Assembly: GCF_001713375.1 (NCBI RefSeq)
Contig: NZ_CP016449.1
Location: 2,418,001 to 2,482,000 of the forward strand
From: Hydrogenophaga sp. RAC07
GTDB taxonomy: Bacteria; Pseudomonadota; Gammaproteobacteria; Burkholderiales; Burkholderiaceae_C
Length of the DNA: 64,000 nt
Direction: 5' to 3'
Position numbers and translations under genes: made by a program. A model generated the notes under the pieces. The model had not been told where the DNA came from. It ran no database searches and worked only from the letters and a program-made list of their open reading frames with translations. This document shows positions 26,874 through 35,609 of the stretch, one piece after another. Within the stretch, counting starts at the first letter, position 1. The number at the start of each line of letters is the position of its first letter.

Positions 26874-29363
26874 ATGGACATGCGCGTCAACCCGAAAGCA
26901 AAACTGAAACTGGTGATGGTCGGCAACGGCATGGCCGGTGTGCGCACGATCGAGGAGCTGCTCAAGCTCGCCCCCGATCTCTACGACATCACCGTCTTCG
27001 GCGCCGAGCCCCACCCGAACTACAACCGCATCCTGCTCTCGCCGGTGCTCGCCGGTGAGCAGACGCTCGACGAGATCGTGCTCAACGACTGGGCCTGGTA
27101 CACCGACAACGGCATCACCCTGCACGCCGGCAAAACCGTGACCGAAGTGGACCGCGTCAAGCGCATGGTGCGCGCCACCGGTGCCGACGGCAGCGTGATC
27201 GAAGCGCCGTACGACCGGCTCATCATGGCCACCGGTTCCAACCCCTTCATGCTGCCCATCCCGGGCAAGGACCTGGCGGGCGTGCTCGCCTACCGCGACA
27301 TCGCCGACACGCAGGCCATGATCGACGCGGCCACACGCTACAGCCACGCGGTCGTCATCGGCGGCGGTCTGCTGGGTCTGGAGGCCGCCAACGGTTTGAT
27401 GAAACGCGGCATGGCGGTGAGCGTGGTGCACGTGGGCCCGTGGCTCATGGAGCGCCAGCTCGACGAGGTGGCAGGCCAGCTGCTGCAGGCCTCGCTGGAA
27501 GAGCGCGGCATGACGTTTTTGATGGGTGCGCAGACGCAGGAACTGGTGGGCAACGATGAAGGCCGGGTCCGGGCGATCCGCTTCAAGGACGGCACCGAGG
27601 TGCCGGCCGATCTGGTGGTGATGGCCGTGGGCATCCGCCCCAACACCGCGCTGGCCGAGAGCATGCGCCTGCATGTGAACAAGGGCATCGTGGTGAGCGA
27701 CACGCTGCAGACCGTGACCGACCCGCGCATCTACGCGGTGGGCGAATGCGCGGCACACCGCGGCATCGCCTACGGCCTGGTGGCGCCACTGTTCGAGCAG
27801 GGCAAGGTGCTGGCCACGCACCTGGCCGAGTTCGGCATCGGCCGCTACGTAGGCTCGCTCACCTCGACCAAGCTCAAGGTCACCGGCATCGACCTCTTCA
27901 GTGCCGGCAACTTCACCGGCGGCGCCAACACCGAAGAGATCGTGATGAGCGACCCGTCGGGCGGCGTCTACAAGAAGCTGGTGATCCAGGACGACAAGCT
28001 GGTGGGCGCCTGCCTCTACGGCGACACGGTCGACGGTTCGTGGTACTTCAAGCTGCTGCGCGACGGCCGCAGCGTGGCCGACATCCGCGACAAGCTGATG
28101 TTTGGCGAATCCAACATCGGCGACGTGGGCCACCAGGGCCAGAGCAAGGCCTCGGCCATGGCCGACACCGATGAAGTCTGCGGTTGCAACGGCGTGACCA
28201 AAGGCGCGATCTGCAAGGCCATCAAGGACAAGGGCCTGTTCACACTCGAAGAGGTGCGCAAGCAGACCAAGGCCAGCGCGAGCTGCGGTTCGTGCACCGG
28301 TCTGGTGGAACAGATCCTGATGTTCACCGCCGGTGGTGACTACTCGGCCACGCCCAAGCTCAAGGCCATGTGCGGCTGCACCGATCACGGTCATCAGGCC
28401 GTGCGCGACGCGATCCGGCAAAGCAAGTACACCAACACCGGCGCGGTGTTCGCCGGCATGGGCTGGCGCACGCCCAACGGCTGCGCGTCCTGCCGGCCCG
28501 CCGTCAACTACTACCTGATCAGCACCTGGCCGAAAGAGGCGAAGGACGATCCGCAAAGCCGCTTCATCAACGAGCGCATGCACGCCAACATCCAGAAGGA
28601 CGGCACCTACAGCGTGATCCCGCGCATGTGGGGCGGCGAGACCACGGCGGACGAACTGCGCCGCATCGCCGATGCGGTGGACAAGTACAAGATCCCGACG
28701 GTGAAGGTCACCGGCGGCCAGCGCATCGACCTGCTCGGCGTGAAGAAAGAAGACCTGCAGGCGGTGTGGAACGACATCGGCATGCCCAGCGGCCACGCCT
28801 ACGCCAAGGCCTTGCGCACGGTGAAGACCTGCGTGGGCAGCGAGTGGTGCCGCATGGGCACGCAGGACAGCACGCAGATGGGCAAGGACCTGGAGCGCGC
28901 GATGTGGCGCATGTACGCACCGCACAAGGTGAAGTTCGCGGTGTCGGGCTGCCCGCGCAACTGCGCCGAGGCCGGCATCAAGGACGTGGGCATCATCGGC
29001 GTGGACTCGGGTTGGGAGATGTATGTGGCCGGCAACGGCGGCATCAAGACGGAAGTGGCGCACTTTTTCACCAAGCTCAAGACGGCAGAGGAAGTGCTCG
29101 AGTACACCGGCGCCTTCATGCAGCTTTACCGCCTGGAGGGCTGGTACCTGGAGCGGACCGTGCACTACGTGAACCGTGTGGGTCTGGACTATGTGAAGAA
29201 GAAGATCCTCGACGACCACGAGGGTCGCAAGGCGCTGTGGGCCGAGTTGCAGTTCGCGCTCGACGGTGAACCCGATCCGTGGTTCGAACACCAGAAGGCG
29301 GCGGTGGACACGCGCCAGTTCATTCCGATCAAGGCGGTTGCGATGGAAGGGAGCACCATATGA
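26874..29363 (+). CDS. nirB: Assimilatory NAD(P)H-nitrite reductase large subunit
   Basis: Reduces nitrite to ammonium with NAD(P)H via FAD, [4Fe-4S] and siroheme. The 829 residues contain, in order, an FAD-binding motif (VMVGNGMAGVRTIEEL, about 15), an NAD-binding motif (VIGGGLLGLEAANGL, about 160), two BFD-like [2Fe-2S] domains (CGCNGVTKGAICKAI near 435; CGCTDHGHQAVRDAI near 505), the ferredoxin-like half and the siroheme/Fe-S cysteines around 652-658 (TCVGSEWC) and 693-697 (GCPRNC). ATG at 26874 has GAGGAG eight bases upstream. It overlaps nirD (ATGA). Confidence 0.96.
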   Translation: MDMRVNPKAKLKLVMVGNGMAGVRTIEELLKLAPDLYDITVFGAEPHPNYNRILLSPVLAGEQTLDEIVLNDWAWYTDNGITLHAGKTVTEVDRVKRMVRATGADGSVIEAPYDRLIMATGSNPFMLPIPGKDLAGVLAYRDIADTQAMIDAATRYSHAVVIGGGLLGLEAANGLMKRGMAVSVVHVGPWLMERQLDEVAGQLLQASLEERGMTFLMGAQTQELVGNDEGRVRAIRFKDGTEVPADLVVMAVGIRPNTALAESMRLHVNKGIVVSDTLQTVTDPRIYAVGECAAHRGIAYGLVAPLFEQGKVLATHLAEFGIGRYVGSLTSTKLKVTGIDLFSAGNFTGGANTEEIVMSDPSGGVYKKLVIQDDKLVGACLYGDTVDGSWYFKLLRDGRSVADIRDKLMFGESNIGDVGHQGQSKASAMADTDEVCGCNGVTKGAICKAIKDKGLFTLEEVRKQTKASASCGSCTGLVEQILMFTAGGDYSATPKLKAMCGCTDHGHQAVRDAIRQSKYTNTGAVFAGMGWRTPNGCASCRPAVNYYLISTWPKEAKDDPQSRFINERMHANIQKDGTYSVIPRMWGGETTADELRRIADAVDKYKIPTVKVTGGQRIDLLGVKKEDLQAVWNDIGMPSGHAYAKALRTVKTCVGSEWCRMGTQDSTQMGKDLERAMWRMYAPHKVKFAVSGCPRNCAEAGIKDVGIIGVDSGWEMYVAGNGGIKTEVAHFFTKLKTAEEVLEYTGAFMQLYRLEGWYLERTVHYVNRVGLDYVKKKILDDHEGRKALWAELQFALDGEPDPWFEHQKAAVDTRQFIPIKAVAMEGSTI

Positions 29364-29785
29364 ATTCATGGATCCCTATCGCCCGTGTGGACGACATTCC
29401 CGTGTTGGGCTCGCGCTGCGTGCAACGTGAACACGGCCTGGACGTGGCGGTGTTCCGCAACGCGCAGGACGAGGTGTTCGCCCTGCTCGACCGCTGCCCG
29501 CACAAGGGTGGCCCGCTCAGCCAGGGCATCGTCTTCGGCACCAGCGTGGCCTGCCCGCTGCACAACTGGACCATCGGCCTCGACAGCGGCTGCGCGAAGG
29601 CGCCCGACGAGGGCTGCACGCCGAGGTTTGCGGTGAAGGTGGAGAACGGCGTGGTGCACCTGGACGCGCAGGAACTCTCAACCCACGCCACCGACCTCAC
29701 GCGTCCCGTCGCTGGCCCGGCGAGACGCGACTTGTCTCCTCTCCCCCTGGCTGTTTTGTCCCCTCTCCCTTTGGGAGAGGGCTAG
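29360..29785 (+). CDS. nirD: Nitrite reductase small subunit with intact Rieske ligands and REP-derived tail
   Basis: A 141-residue Rieske-type protein. Both ligand pairs are present (Cys 46/His 48 in CPHKGGPL and Cys 65/His 68 in CPLHNW), so it should hold a [2Fe-2S] cluster; some NirD proteins lack these residues. The normal domain ends near residue 107. The last 30 or so residues (ending LSPLPLAVLSPLPLGEG) are translated from a REP-like palindrome that also supplies the TAG stop. Start at 29360 overlaps nirB; AAGGGAG precedes it. Likely an electron carrier between NirB and the nitrite and nitrate sites. Confidence 0.9.
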   Translation: MNSWIPIARVDDIPVLGSRCVQREHGLDVAVFRNAQDEVFALLDRCPHKGGPLSQGIVFGTSVACPLHNWTIGLDSGCAKAPDEGCTPRFAVKVENGVVHLDAQELSTHATDLTRPVAGPARRDLSPLPLAVLSPLPLGEG

Positions 29786-29857
29786 GGTGAGGGCTTTCCC
29801 CGTGCCCCTGCGCTCCGGAAGCGGCCCTCACTCCAACCCGCTCCCAGAGGGAGAGGG
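29761..29857. repeat. Inverted pair of REP-like palindromic elements (BIME-like)
   Basis: Unit 1 at 29761-29793 contains the palindrome CCCTCTCCC-TTT-GGGAGAGGG followed by CTAGGGTGAGGG. Unit 2 at 29825-29857 is the reverse orientation: CCCTCACTCCAACCC then CTCCC-AGA-GGGAGAGGG. They are 31 bp apart and face each other, a typical REP doublet. Read on the minus strand they encode the SLSLWERVGVRA-type peptide I recall from spurious proteins in many genomes. A degenerate partial copy may precede at about 29735-29755. Confidence 0.85.
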
Positions 29858-32633
29858 AGCCCCCCGCCTCACGCGATCGACCTGCCCCTACTGCGGCGTC
29901 GGCTGCGGCGTGATCATCGAAACCGAGGGCAGCCAGATCACCGGCGTGCGCGGCGACCCGGACCACCCGGCCAACTTCGGAAAACTGTGCACCAAGGGCC
30001 AGACCCTGCACCTCACCGCCTCGCCAGCGATCGCACAACAGACCCGTTTGCTGCAACCCCTGCGGCGGCTGGAGCGCGGCGGCCCTGCCCAGCCCCTCGG
30101 CTGGGACGCCGCGCTGGACCTCGCCACCGACCGATTCGCCTCCGTCATCGAACACCACGGCGTTGATGCGGTCGGCTTCTACATCAGCGGCCAGCTGCTC
30201 ACCGAGGACTACTACGTCTTCAACAAGCTGGCCAAGGGCCTGATCGGCACCAACAACGTCGACACCAATTCGCGTCTGTGCATGAGCAGCGCGGTGGCCG
30301 GCTACAAGCTCACGCTGGGAGCCGACGCGCCACCCGCCTGCTACGACGATGTGAACCACGCCAGCTGCCTGTTCATCGTCGGCAGCAACGCGGCCTTTGC
30401 GCACCCGGTGCTGTTCCGCCGCATCGAGGAAGCGAAGAAAAACAACCCGGCCATGAAGGTGATCGTGGCCGACCCGCGCCGCACCGACACCGCCGGCTTC
30501 GCGGATTTGTTCCTGCCGCTGCAACCCGGCAGCGACGTGATGCTGTTCCACGGCCTGCTGCACATCATGTTGTGGGAAGGCTGGCTCGATGCCGCGTACA
30601 TCGCGGCCCACACCACCGGCTTTGATGCGCTCAAGTCGCTGGTGCGCGAATACTCGCCCGAACGTGTGTCCCAGGCCTGTGGTCTGAAGAAGGAAGACCT
30701 CCATACCGCCGCCCAGTGGTTCGCCACCTCGCCCGCCACGCTCAGCCTGTATTGCCAGGGCCTGAACCAGAGCAGCAGCGGCACCGCCAAGAACGCCACC
30801 CTGATCAACCTGCACCTGGCCACCGGCCAGATCGGAAAACCCGGCGCCGGCCCCTTCAGCCTCACCGGCCAGCCCAACGCCATGGGCGGGCGCGAGGTCG
30901 GCGGCCTGGCCAACCTGCTGAGCGCCCACCGCGACCTGGCCAACCCGCAGCACCGCGCCGAAGTGGCGGCGCTCTGGGGTGTGCCCAGCGTGCCCGACAA
31001 GCCCGGCAAAAGCGCGGTGGAGATGTTCGAAGCGGCGGCCGATGGCGAGATCAAGGCGCTGTGGATTGCCTGCACCAACCCGGCCCAGTCCATGCCCGAC
31101 CAGGCCACCGTGCGCCGCGCGCTGCAACGCGCCGAGTTCGTGGTGGTGCAGGAGGCCTACGCCACGGCGGCCACCTGCGACTTCGCCGACCTGCTGCTGC
31201 CTGCCACCACCTGGGGCGAGAAGGACGGCACGGTGACCAACAGCGAACGGCGCATCAGTCGCGTGCGTCCCGCCGTGCCCGCACCGGGCGACGCGCGGCA
31301 CGACTGGCGCATCGTGGTGGACTTCGCACAGCAGCTCGAAACCCGCCTGCGCCCCGGTCAGGCCACGCTGTTCCCCTACCCGTCACCCGAGCCCATCTGG
31401 AACGAACACCGCGAGTCCACGCGCGGGCGCGATCTCGACATCACGGGTCTCAGCTACGCCATGCTGGAACAACAAGGCCCACGGCAATGGCCCATCAGGA
31501 CCGGTGAGGCGCAAGGAAAACAGCGCCTCTACGAAGACGGCCTCTTTCCCACCCCCGACGGCAAAGCCCGCTTCGCCGCCCTGCCCTTCGTCCCCCTGGC
31601 CGAGCCGCGCGAATCGCGTTACCCCTTCTCGCTCACCACCGGCCGCCTGCGCGACCAGTGGCACGGCATGACGCGCACCGGCACGCTGGGCCGCCTGTTC
31701 GGCCATGTGGCCGAGCCGGCGGTGCAGCTCAATCCGCAGGACATGGAACGCCTTGGCCTGAAAGACGGGGACCTGGTGCACGTGACCAGCAAACGCGGCT
31801 CCATCCTGGTGCCGCTGCAAGGCTCGGACGACATCGGCCTGTCGCAGGCCTTCATCGCCATGCACTGGGGCGCCGAGTACCTCGGTGGCATGAGCAGCAC
31901 GGGCGAGCGGCTCGCGGGTGTGAACGCGCTCACCACCTCGTCTTACTGTCCCTCCTCAAAACAACCCGAACTCAAACATGCGGCGGTGAAGGTGCTCAAG
32001 GCCGAGCTGCCCTGGACGCTGCTCGCCATGGCTTGGCTGCCGGAGACCGACGCGCTGGGTGCCCAGCAAGGTTTGCGCGAACTCATGGCGGAGTTTCCGT
32101 TTGCGTCCTGTGTCCCGTTCGGCCGGGAGCGCACCGGTGTCTTGTTCCGCGCGGCCGCACACGACGCGCCCGGACCCGAGCTGATCGAGCGCATCGAAGC
32201 CTTGCTCGGACTGAACACCGCCGACGCCTTGCGCTACGCCGACAAACGCCTGGGCCAGCACCGCGCCGCGCGGCTGGTGCGCTTGGGCGATGTCACACGG
32301 CTCGACGGTTTCATGCTTGCCGGCGACACGCGCGCCGAGGCCTGGCTCAAGCCGCTGCTGCAGGACGAGCTGCCCGCCGACGCCTACGGCCGCCGCCTGC
32401 TCATGCCCGGCGCCAAGCCCCCGGTGGCCCTCGAGGCCAAGGGCCGGCAGGTGTGCACCTGCTTCAACGTGACCGACCTGGCCATCACCGAACGGCTCGC
32501 CACCTGCGAAGGCAGCGACGACGAACGCCTGGCCACGCTGCAGGGCAGCCTGCGCTGCGGCACCAACTGCGGCTCGTGTGTGCCCGAGCTCAAACGCCTC
32601 GTGCGTGCCACGCCGGCGCTCTTGCCCGCCTGA
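29787..32633 (+). CDS. nasA: Assimilatory nitrate reductase catalytic subunit with C-terminal BFD [2Fe-2S] domain
   Basis: Reduces nitrate to nitrite at a bis-MGD molybdenum centre. The N-terminal [4Fe-4S] motif is Cys 33, 36, 40 and 68 (CPYCGVGCG then KLCTKG). The molybdopterin oxidoreductase core follows, then the MGD-binding domain (RLRDQWHGMTRTGTLGRLFGH). The C-terminal BFD-like domain has CTCFNV and CGTNCGSC near 890-935. The 948-residue frame starts at GTG 29787; the first 28 or so residues come from the REP element, and the normal family start would be close to the TRSTCPYC segment. It begins 1 bp after the nirD stop. Confidence 0.93.
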   Translation: MRAFPVPLRSGSGPHSNPLPEGEGAPRLTRSTCPYCGVGCGVIIETEGSQITGVRGDPDHPANFGKLCTKGQTLHLTASPAIAQQTRLLQPLRRLERGGPAQPLGWDAALDLATDRFASVIEHHGVDAVGFYISGQLLTEDYYVFNKLAKGLIGTNNVDTNSRLCMSSAVAGYKLTLGADAPPACYDDVNHASCLFIVGSNAAFAHPVLFRRIEEAKKNNPAMKVIVADPRRTDTAGFADLFLPLQPGSDVMLFHGLLHIMLWEGWLDAAYIAAHTTGFDALKSLVREYSPERVSQACGLKKEDLHTAAQWFATSPATLSLYCQGLNQSSSGTAKNATLINLHLATGQIGKPGAGPFSLTGQPNAMGGREVGGLANLLSAHRDLANPQHRAEVAALWGVPSVPDKPGKSAVEMFEAAADGEIKALWIACTNPAQSMPDQATVRRALQRAEFVVVQEAYATAATCDFADLLLPATTWGEKDGTVTNSERRISRVRPAVPAPGDARHDWRIVVDFAQQLETRLRPGQATLFPYPSPEPIWNEHRESTRGRDLDITGLSYAMLEQQGPRQWPIRTGEAQGKQRLYEDGLFPTPDGKARFAALPFVPLAEPRESRYPFSLTTGRLRDQWHGMTRTGTLGRLFGHVAEPAVQLNPQDMERLGLKDGDLVHVTSKRGSILVPLQGSDDIGLSQAFIAMHWGAEYLGGMSSTGERLAGVNALTTSSYCPSSKQPELKHAAVKVLKAELPWTLLAMAWLPETDALGAQQGLRELMAEFPFASCVPFGRERTGVLFRAAAHDAPGPELIERIEALLGLNTADALRYADKRLGQHRAARLVRLGDVTRLDGFMLAGDTRAEAWLKPLLQDELPADAYGRRLLMPGAKPPVALEAKGRQVCTCFNVTDLAITERLATCEGSDDERLATLQGSLRCGTNCGSCVPELKRLVRATPALLPA

Positions 32634-32690
32634 GCCCCGGCTTTCGACATATAACGCCGAGTCATCAAACTTCCCGGACAATCGCGCGCC

Positions 32691-33620
32691 ATGGGGATCA
32701 GCCACTACATCAAAGAGATCGGCCGCGGCAAAGACGGCGCGCGTGCACTCACGCGCGAGCAATCCACCGATCTGCTGGGGCAGGTGCTCGACGGCGCGGT
32801 GACCGACCTCGAGGTGGGCGGCTTTTGTCTGGCCATGCGCATCAAGGGCGAAACGCCTGACGAGATGGCGGGCTTTCTCGACGCTGCCCACGCCCGCTTG
32901 AACCTGATGCCCGACAACGGCCTCACCACCGTGGTGCTGCCCAGCTACAACGGTGCGCGCAAGCTGCCGGTGCTCACGCCCCTGCTCGCACTGCTGCTGG
33001 CGCGCCAGGGTGTGCCGGTGCTGGTGCACGGCACGGCCACCGAAGACAAGCGCGTGTTTGCGTCCGCCGTGTTCCGCGAACTCGGTGTGTTGCCAGCCCC
33101 CCAGGTGGCCCGGCTCGCCGCGGGCGACGTGGCCTTTGTGCCGACCGAGGTGCTGTGCCCCGGCCTCAAGCGCCTGCTCGATGTGCGCCGCGTGGTGGGC
33201 CTGCGCAACCCGGCGCACAGCCTGGTCAAGCTGATGAACCCGTGCGTGGGCAAAGCCTTCATCGTGGGCAGCTACACCCACCCCGAATACGCCAGCTCCA
33301 TGGCCGCCACCTGGGCCCTCACCGGTGCCCACGCCATGCTGCTGCGCGGCACCGAAGGTGAACCGGTGGCCGATGCGCGCCGCACACCGCGCATGGAAAT
33401 CTTTCAGGACGGCGAGCGCACCGAGGTGCAGCCACAGCAAGACGGGCCACTCGCGCAACTGCCTTCGCTGCCCACGGTGGACGCGGTGCACACCGCGGCC
33501 TACATCCGAGCGGTGCTCAACGATTCGTTACCCATTCCCACGCCGATCGCACTGCAGGTGGAACACATCTTGCGAGCGATCGAGCACCATGAATCCCCAG
33601 CCCATGCACACGCCCTCTGA
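32691..33620 (+). CDS. ybiB: YbiB/TrpD2 family DNA-binding protein
   Basis: A 309-residue homologue of anthranilate phosphoribosyltransferase (glycosyltransferase family 3 fold). The N-terminus ISHYIKEIGRGKDGARALTREQSTDLLGQVLDGAVTDLEVGGFCLAMRIKGET is diagnostic of YbiB. E. coli YbiB binds nucleic acids without sequence preference and lacks the TrpD activity; the same is inferred here. It follows nasA by 57 bp and overlaps cobA by 32 bp, so it probably belongs to the nitrate operon transcript. Confidence 0.85.
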   Translation: MGISHYIKEIGRGKDGARALTREQSTDLLGQVLDGAVTDLEVGGFCLAMRIKGETPDEMAGFLDAAHARLNLMPDNGLTTVVLPSYNGARKLPVLTPLLALLLARQGVPVLVHGTATEDKRVFASAVFRELGVLPAPQVARLAAGDVAFVPTEVLCPGLKRLLDVRRVVGLRNPAHSLVKLMNPCVGKAFIVGSYTHPEYASSMAATWALTGAHAMLLRGTEGEPVADARRTPRMEIFQDGERTEVQPQQDGPLAQLPSLPTVDAVHTAAYIRAVLNDSLPIPTPIALQVEHILRAIEHHESPAHAHAL

Positions 33621-34389
33621 GTTCCTGCCCGGTACCGTTTCACTCGTCGGCGCAGGCCCGGGCGACCCGGAGCTGCTCACGCTCAAGGCCGTCAAGGCCA
33701 TCAGCGCGGCGACCGTGCTGCTCGTTGACGATCTGGTGAGCGACGCGGTGCTGGCCCATGCGTCACCGCGTGCGCGCATCGTGCACGTGGGCAAGCGCGG
33801 CGGCTGCAAGAGCACACCGCAGGCCTTCATTGAAAAGCTCATGGTGATGGCCGCGAGCGAAGGCGAGGTGGTGGTGCGGCTCAAGGGCGGCGACCCCTTC
33901 ATCTTCGGGCGCGGCGGTGAAGAGGTCGAAGCCCTGCGCGCCGCCGGCATCGAGGTGCAGGTGGTCAACGGCATCACGGCCGGCCTGGCCGGGCTCACCT
34001 CGCTGGGTGTGCCGCTCACGCACCGCGAACACGCGCATGGCGTGGTGTTCGTCACCGGCCACGCCAAGCCCGGCGACAGCGGCACCGACTGGCCGTCCCT
34101 GGCGGCCACCGCGCGCGACGCCAAGCTCACGCTGGTGATCTACATGGGCGTGAGCGGTTCGCAGCAGATCCAGACCGATCTGCTCACCGGTCTGCCCACC
34201 CACACACCGGTGGCCGTGATCCAGCACGCCACGCTGCCCCATCAGCGCCACGCTGTCACCACGCTGGGGCAACTGCGCGCCACCATCGAGCGCGAAGGCC
34301 TGGGCAGCCCGGCGGTGATCGTGGTGGGCGATGTGGTCAGCGGCATCGCCGCTCTTCAGACGCCTCTGCCGCTCGCCCGCACGGCCTGA
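33589..34389 (+). CDS. cobA: Uroporphyrinogen-III C-methyltransferase
   Basis: SAM-dependent methylase (SUMT) that makes precorrin-2, the precursor of the siroheme needed by NirB. The 266 residues carry VSLVGAGPGDPELLTLKAVKAI (about 16-37), VVRLKGGDPFIFGRGGEE (about 95-112) and the GITAGLAGLTSLGVPLTHRE block. Dehydrogenase/chelatase (CysG-N) domains are absent, so those steps are encoded elsewhere. The start at 33589 lies inside ybiB; an alternative ATG is at 33604. Its position after nasA fits cofactor supply. Confidence 0.93.
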   Translation: MNPQPMHTPSEFLPGTVSLVGAGPGDPELLTLKAVKAISAATVLLVDDLVSDAVLAHASPRARIVHVGKRGGCKSTPQAFIEKLMVMAASEGEVVVRLKGGDPFIFGRGGEEVEALRAAGIEVQVVNGITAGLAGLTSLGVPLTHREHAHGVVFVTGHAKPGDSGTDWPSLAATARDAKLTLVIYMGVSGSQQIQTDLLTGLPTHTPVAVIQHATLPHQRHAVTTLGQLRATIEREGLGSPAVIVVGDVVSGIAALQTPLPLARTA

Positions 34390-34458
34390 GCCCGCGCGCC
34401 AGCGCCCCGCTACACTGCCGCAGCCGCGCCCCCGTCGGGGCGCCCGGGAGCCTGCTGC

Positions 34459-35586
34459 ATGCTCAAAAAACTCAACCAGTTCACCGAAGGCCACGGCGCG
34501 CTGCGCCCGGGCCGTGGCCTCGTCACCGGCGCCATTGCGTTGTCGCTGGCCATCCTGTGTTTCCTCGGCGTGATGGCCTTCCACTTTCCGCAGTACCTCA
34601 CCACGCCGCAGCTGCGCCAGCAGTACGACGTGGGCCTCATGCGCCAGTTGCTCTTCGCGGGCATGGTGATCGCCGGCGGCCTGAGCCTGGTCAACGTGTT
34701 GTTCAACCGCGCGCGCTGGTTGTCTGCCTTTGCGTTTGCGCTGGTCACGCTCAGCGCGCTGCTGGGTGGGCACCAGGTGGAGGTGGACCCGAACTTCCCC
34801 GACCACACGCCCTACATCGGCATGGACTGGTTCATCCTCGATCTGCTGGGCTCGGCGCTGATCTTCATCTTCATTGAAAAGCTGTTTGCCCTGCGCAAGG
34901 ACCAGCCGGTGTTCCGCCCCGAGTGGCAGACCGACTTTCACCACTTCATCGTCAACCACATGGTGATCGGCTTCATGCTGCTGGCCACCAACCTGCTGGT
35001 GCACAACCTCTTCGGCTGGGTGCCGGTGGACGGTGTGCGCGGATGGATCGCGGCGCTGCCGTTCTGGGCCGCGCTGCCGCTGATCATTCTGGTGGCGGAT
35101 CTTGCCCAGTACTGGACGCACCGCGCGTACCACGAGGTGCCCCTGCTATGGCGTCTGCACGCGGTGCACCACAGCACCAAGCACATGGACTGGATGGCCG
35201 GCTCGCGCCAGCACATCCTGGAAACCATCATCACGCGCACGCTGGTGCTCGGGCCCATCTACCTGCTGGGGTTCTCCAAGGAAGTGATCGACGCCTACAT
35301 CATCGTGGTGGGCTTCCAGGCCGTGTTCAACCACGCCAACGTGAGCGTGCGCCTGGGCCCGCTGCGCTACCTCATCGTCACGCCCAACTTCCACCACTGG
35401 CACCACAGCCAGGACGCCGACGCGCTGGACAAAAACTACGCCGCGCACTACGCCTTCCTCGACCACCTGTTCGGCACCGCCGTCAACAGCCACAAGGTCT
35501 GGCCCGAGCGCTACGGCGTGCTGGGCGACTACGTGCCCAAGGGCTTTCTCAAGCAGCTCGCGTTCCCCTTCACCTGGAAAGGCTGA
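34459..35586 (+). CDS. Sterol desaturase/fatty acid hydroxylase superfamily membrane protein
   Basis: A 375-residue membrane protein with four or more helices and the eight-histidine diiron motif of the superfamily: HRAYH, HAVHHSTKHMDW and NFHHWHHS. The family inserts oxygen or double bonds into lipid substrates; the substrate here is unknown. GGGAG precedes the ATG by eight bases. It is followed by a flavoprotein gene after 23 bp, possibly an operon. Confidence 0.88.
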   Translation: MLKKLNQFTEGHGALRPGRGLVTGAIALSLAILCFLGVMAFHFPQYLTTPQLRQQYDVGLMRQLLFAGMVIAGGLSLVNVLFNRARWLSAFAFALVTLSALLGGHQVEVDPNFPDHTPYIGMDWFILDLLGSALIFIFIEKLFALRKDQPVFRPEWQTDFHHFIVNHMVIGFMLLATNLLVHNLFGWVPVDGVRGWIAALPFWAALPLIILVADLAQYWTHRAYHEVPLLWRLHAVHHSTKHMDWMAGSRQHILETIITRTLVLGPIYLLGFSKEVIDAYIIVVGFQAVFNHANVSVRLGPLRYLIVTPNFHHWHHSQDADALDKNYAAHYAFLDHLFGTAVNSHKVWPERYGVLGDYVPKGFLKQLAFPFTWKG

Positions 35587-35609
35587 GCGCCCAGCCTACA
35601 CTGCGCGCC

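Noticed and set aside
26700..29369. An 889-codon minus-strand open frame opposite nirB
   Set aside because: Antisense shadow; nirB has all cofactor motifs in the expected order.
29697..31301. A minus-strand frame containing SLSLWERVGVRA
   Set aside because: This peptide is the translation of the REP element; the rest is antisense to nasA. It is useful only as a marker of the repeat.
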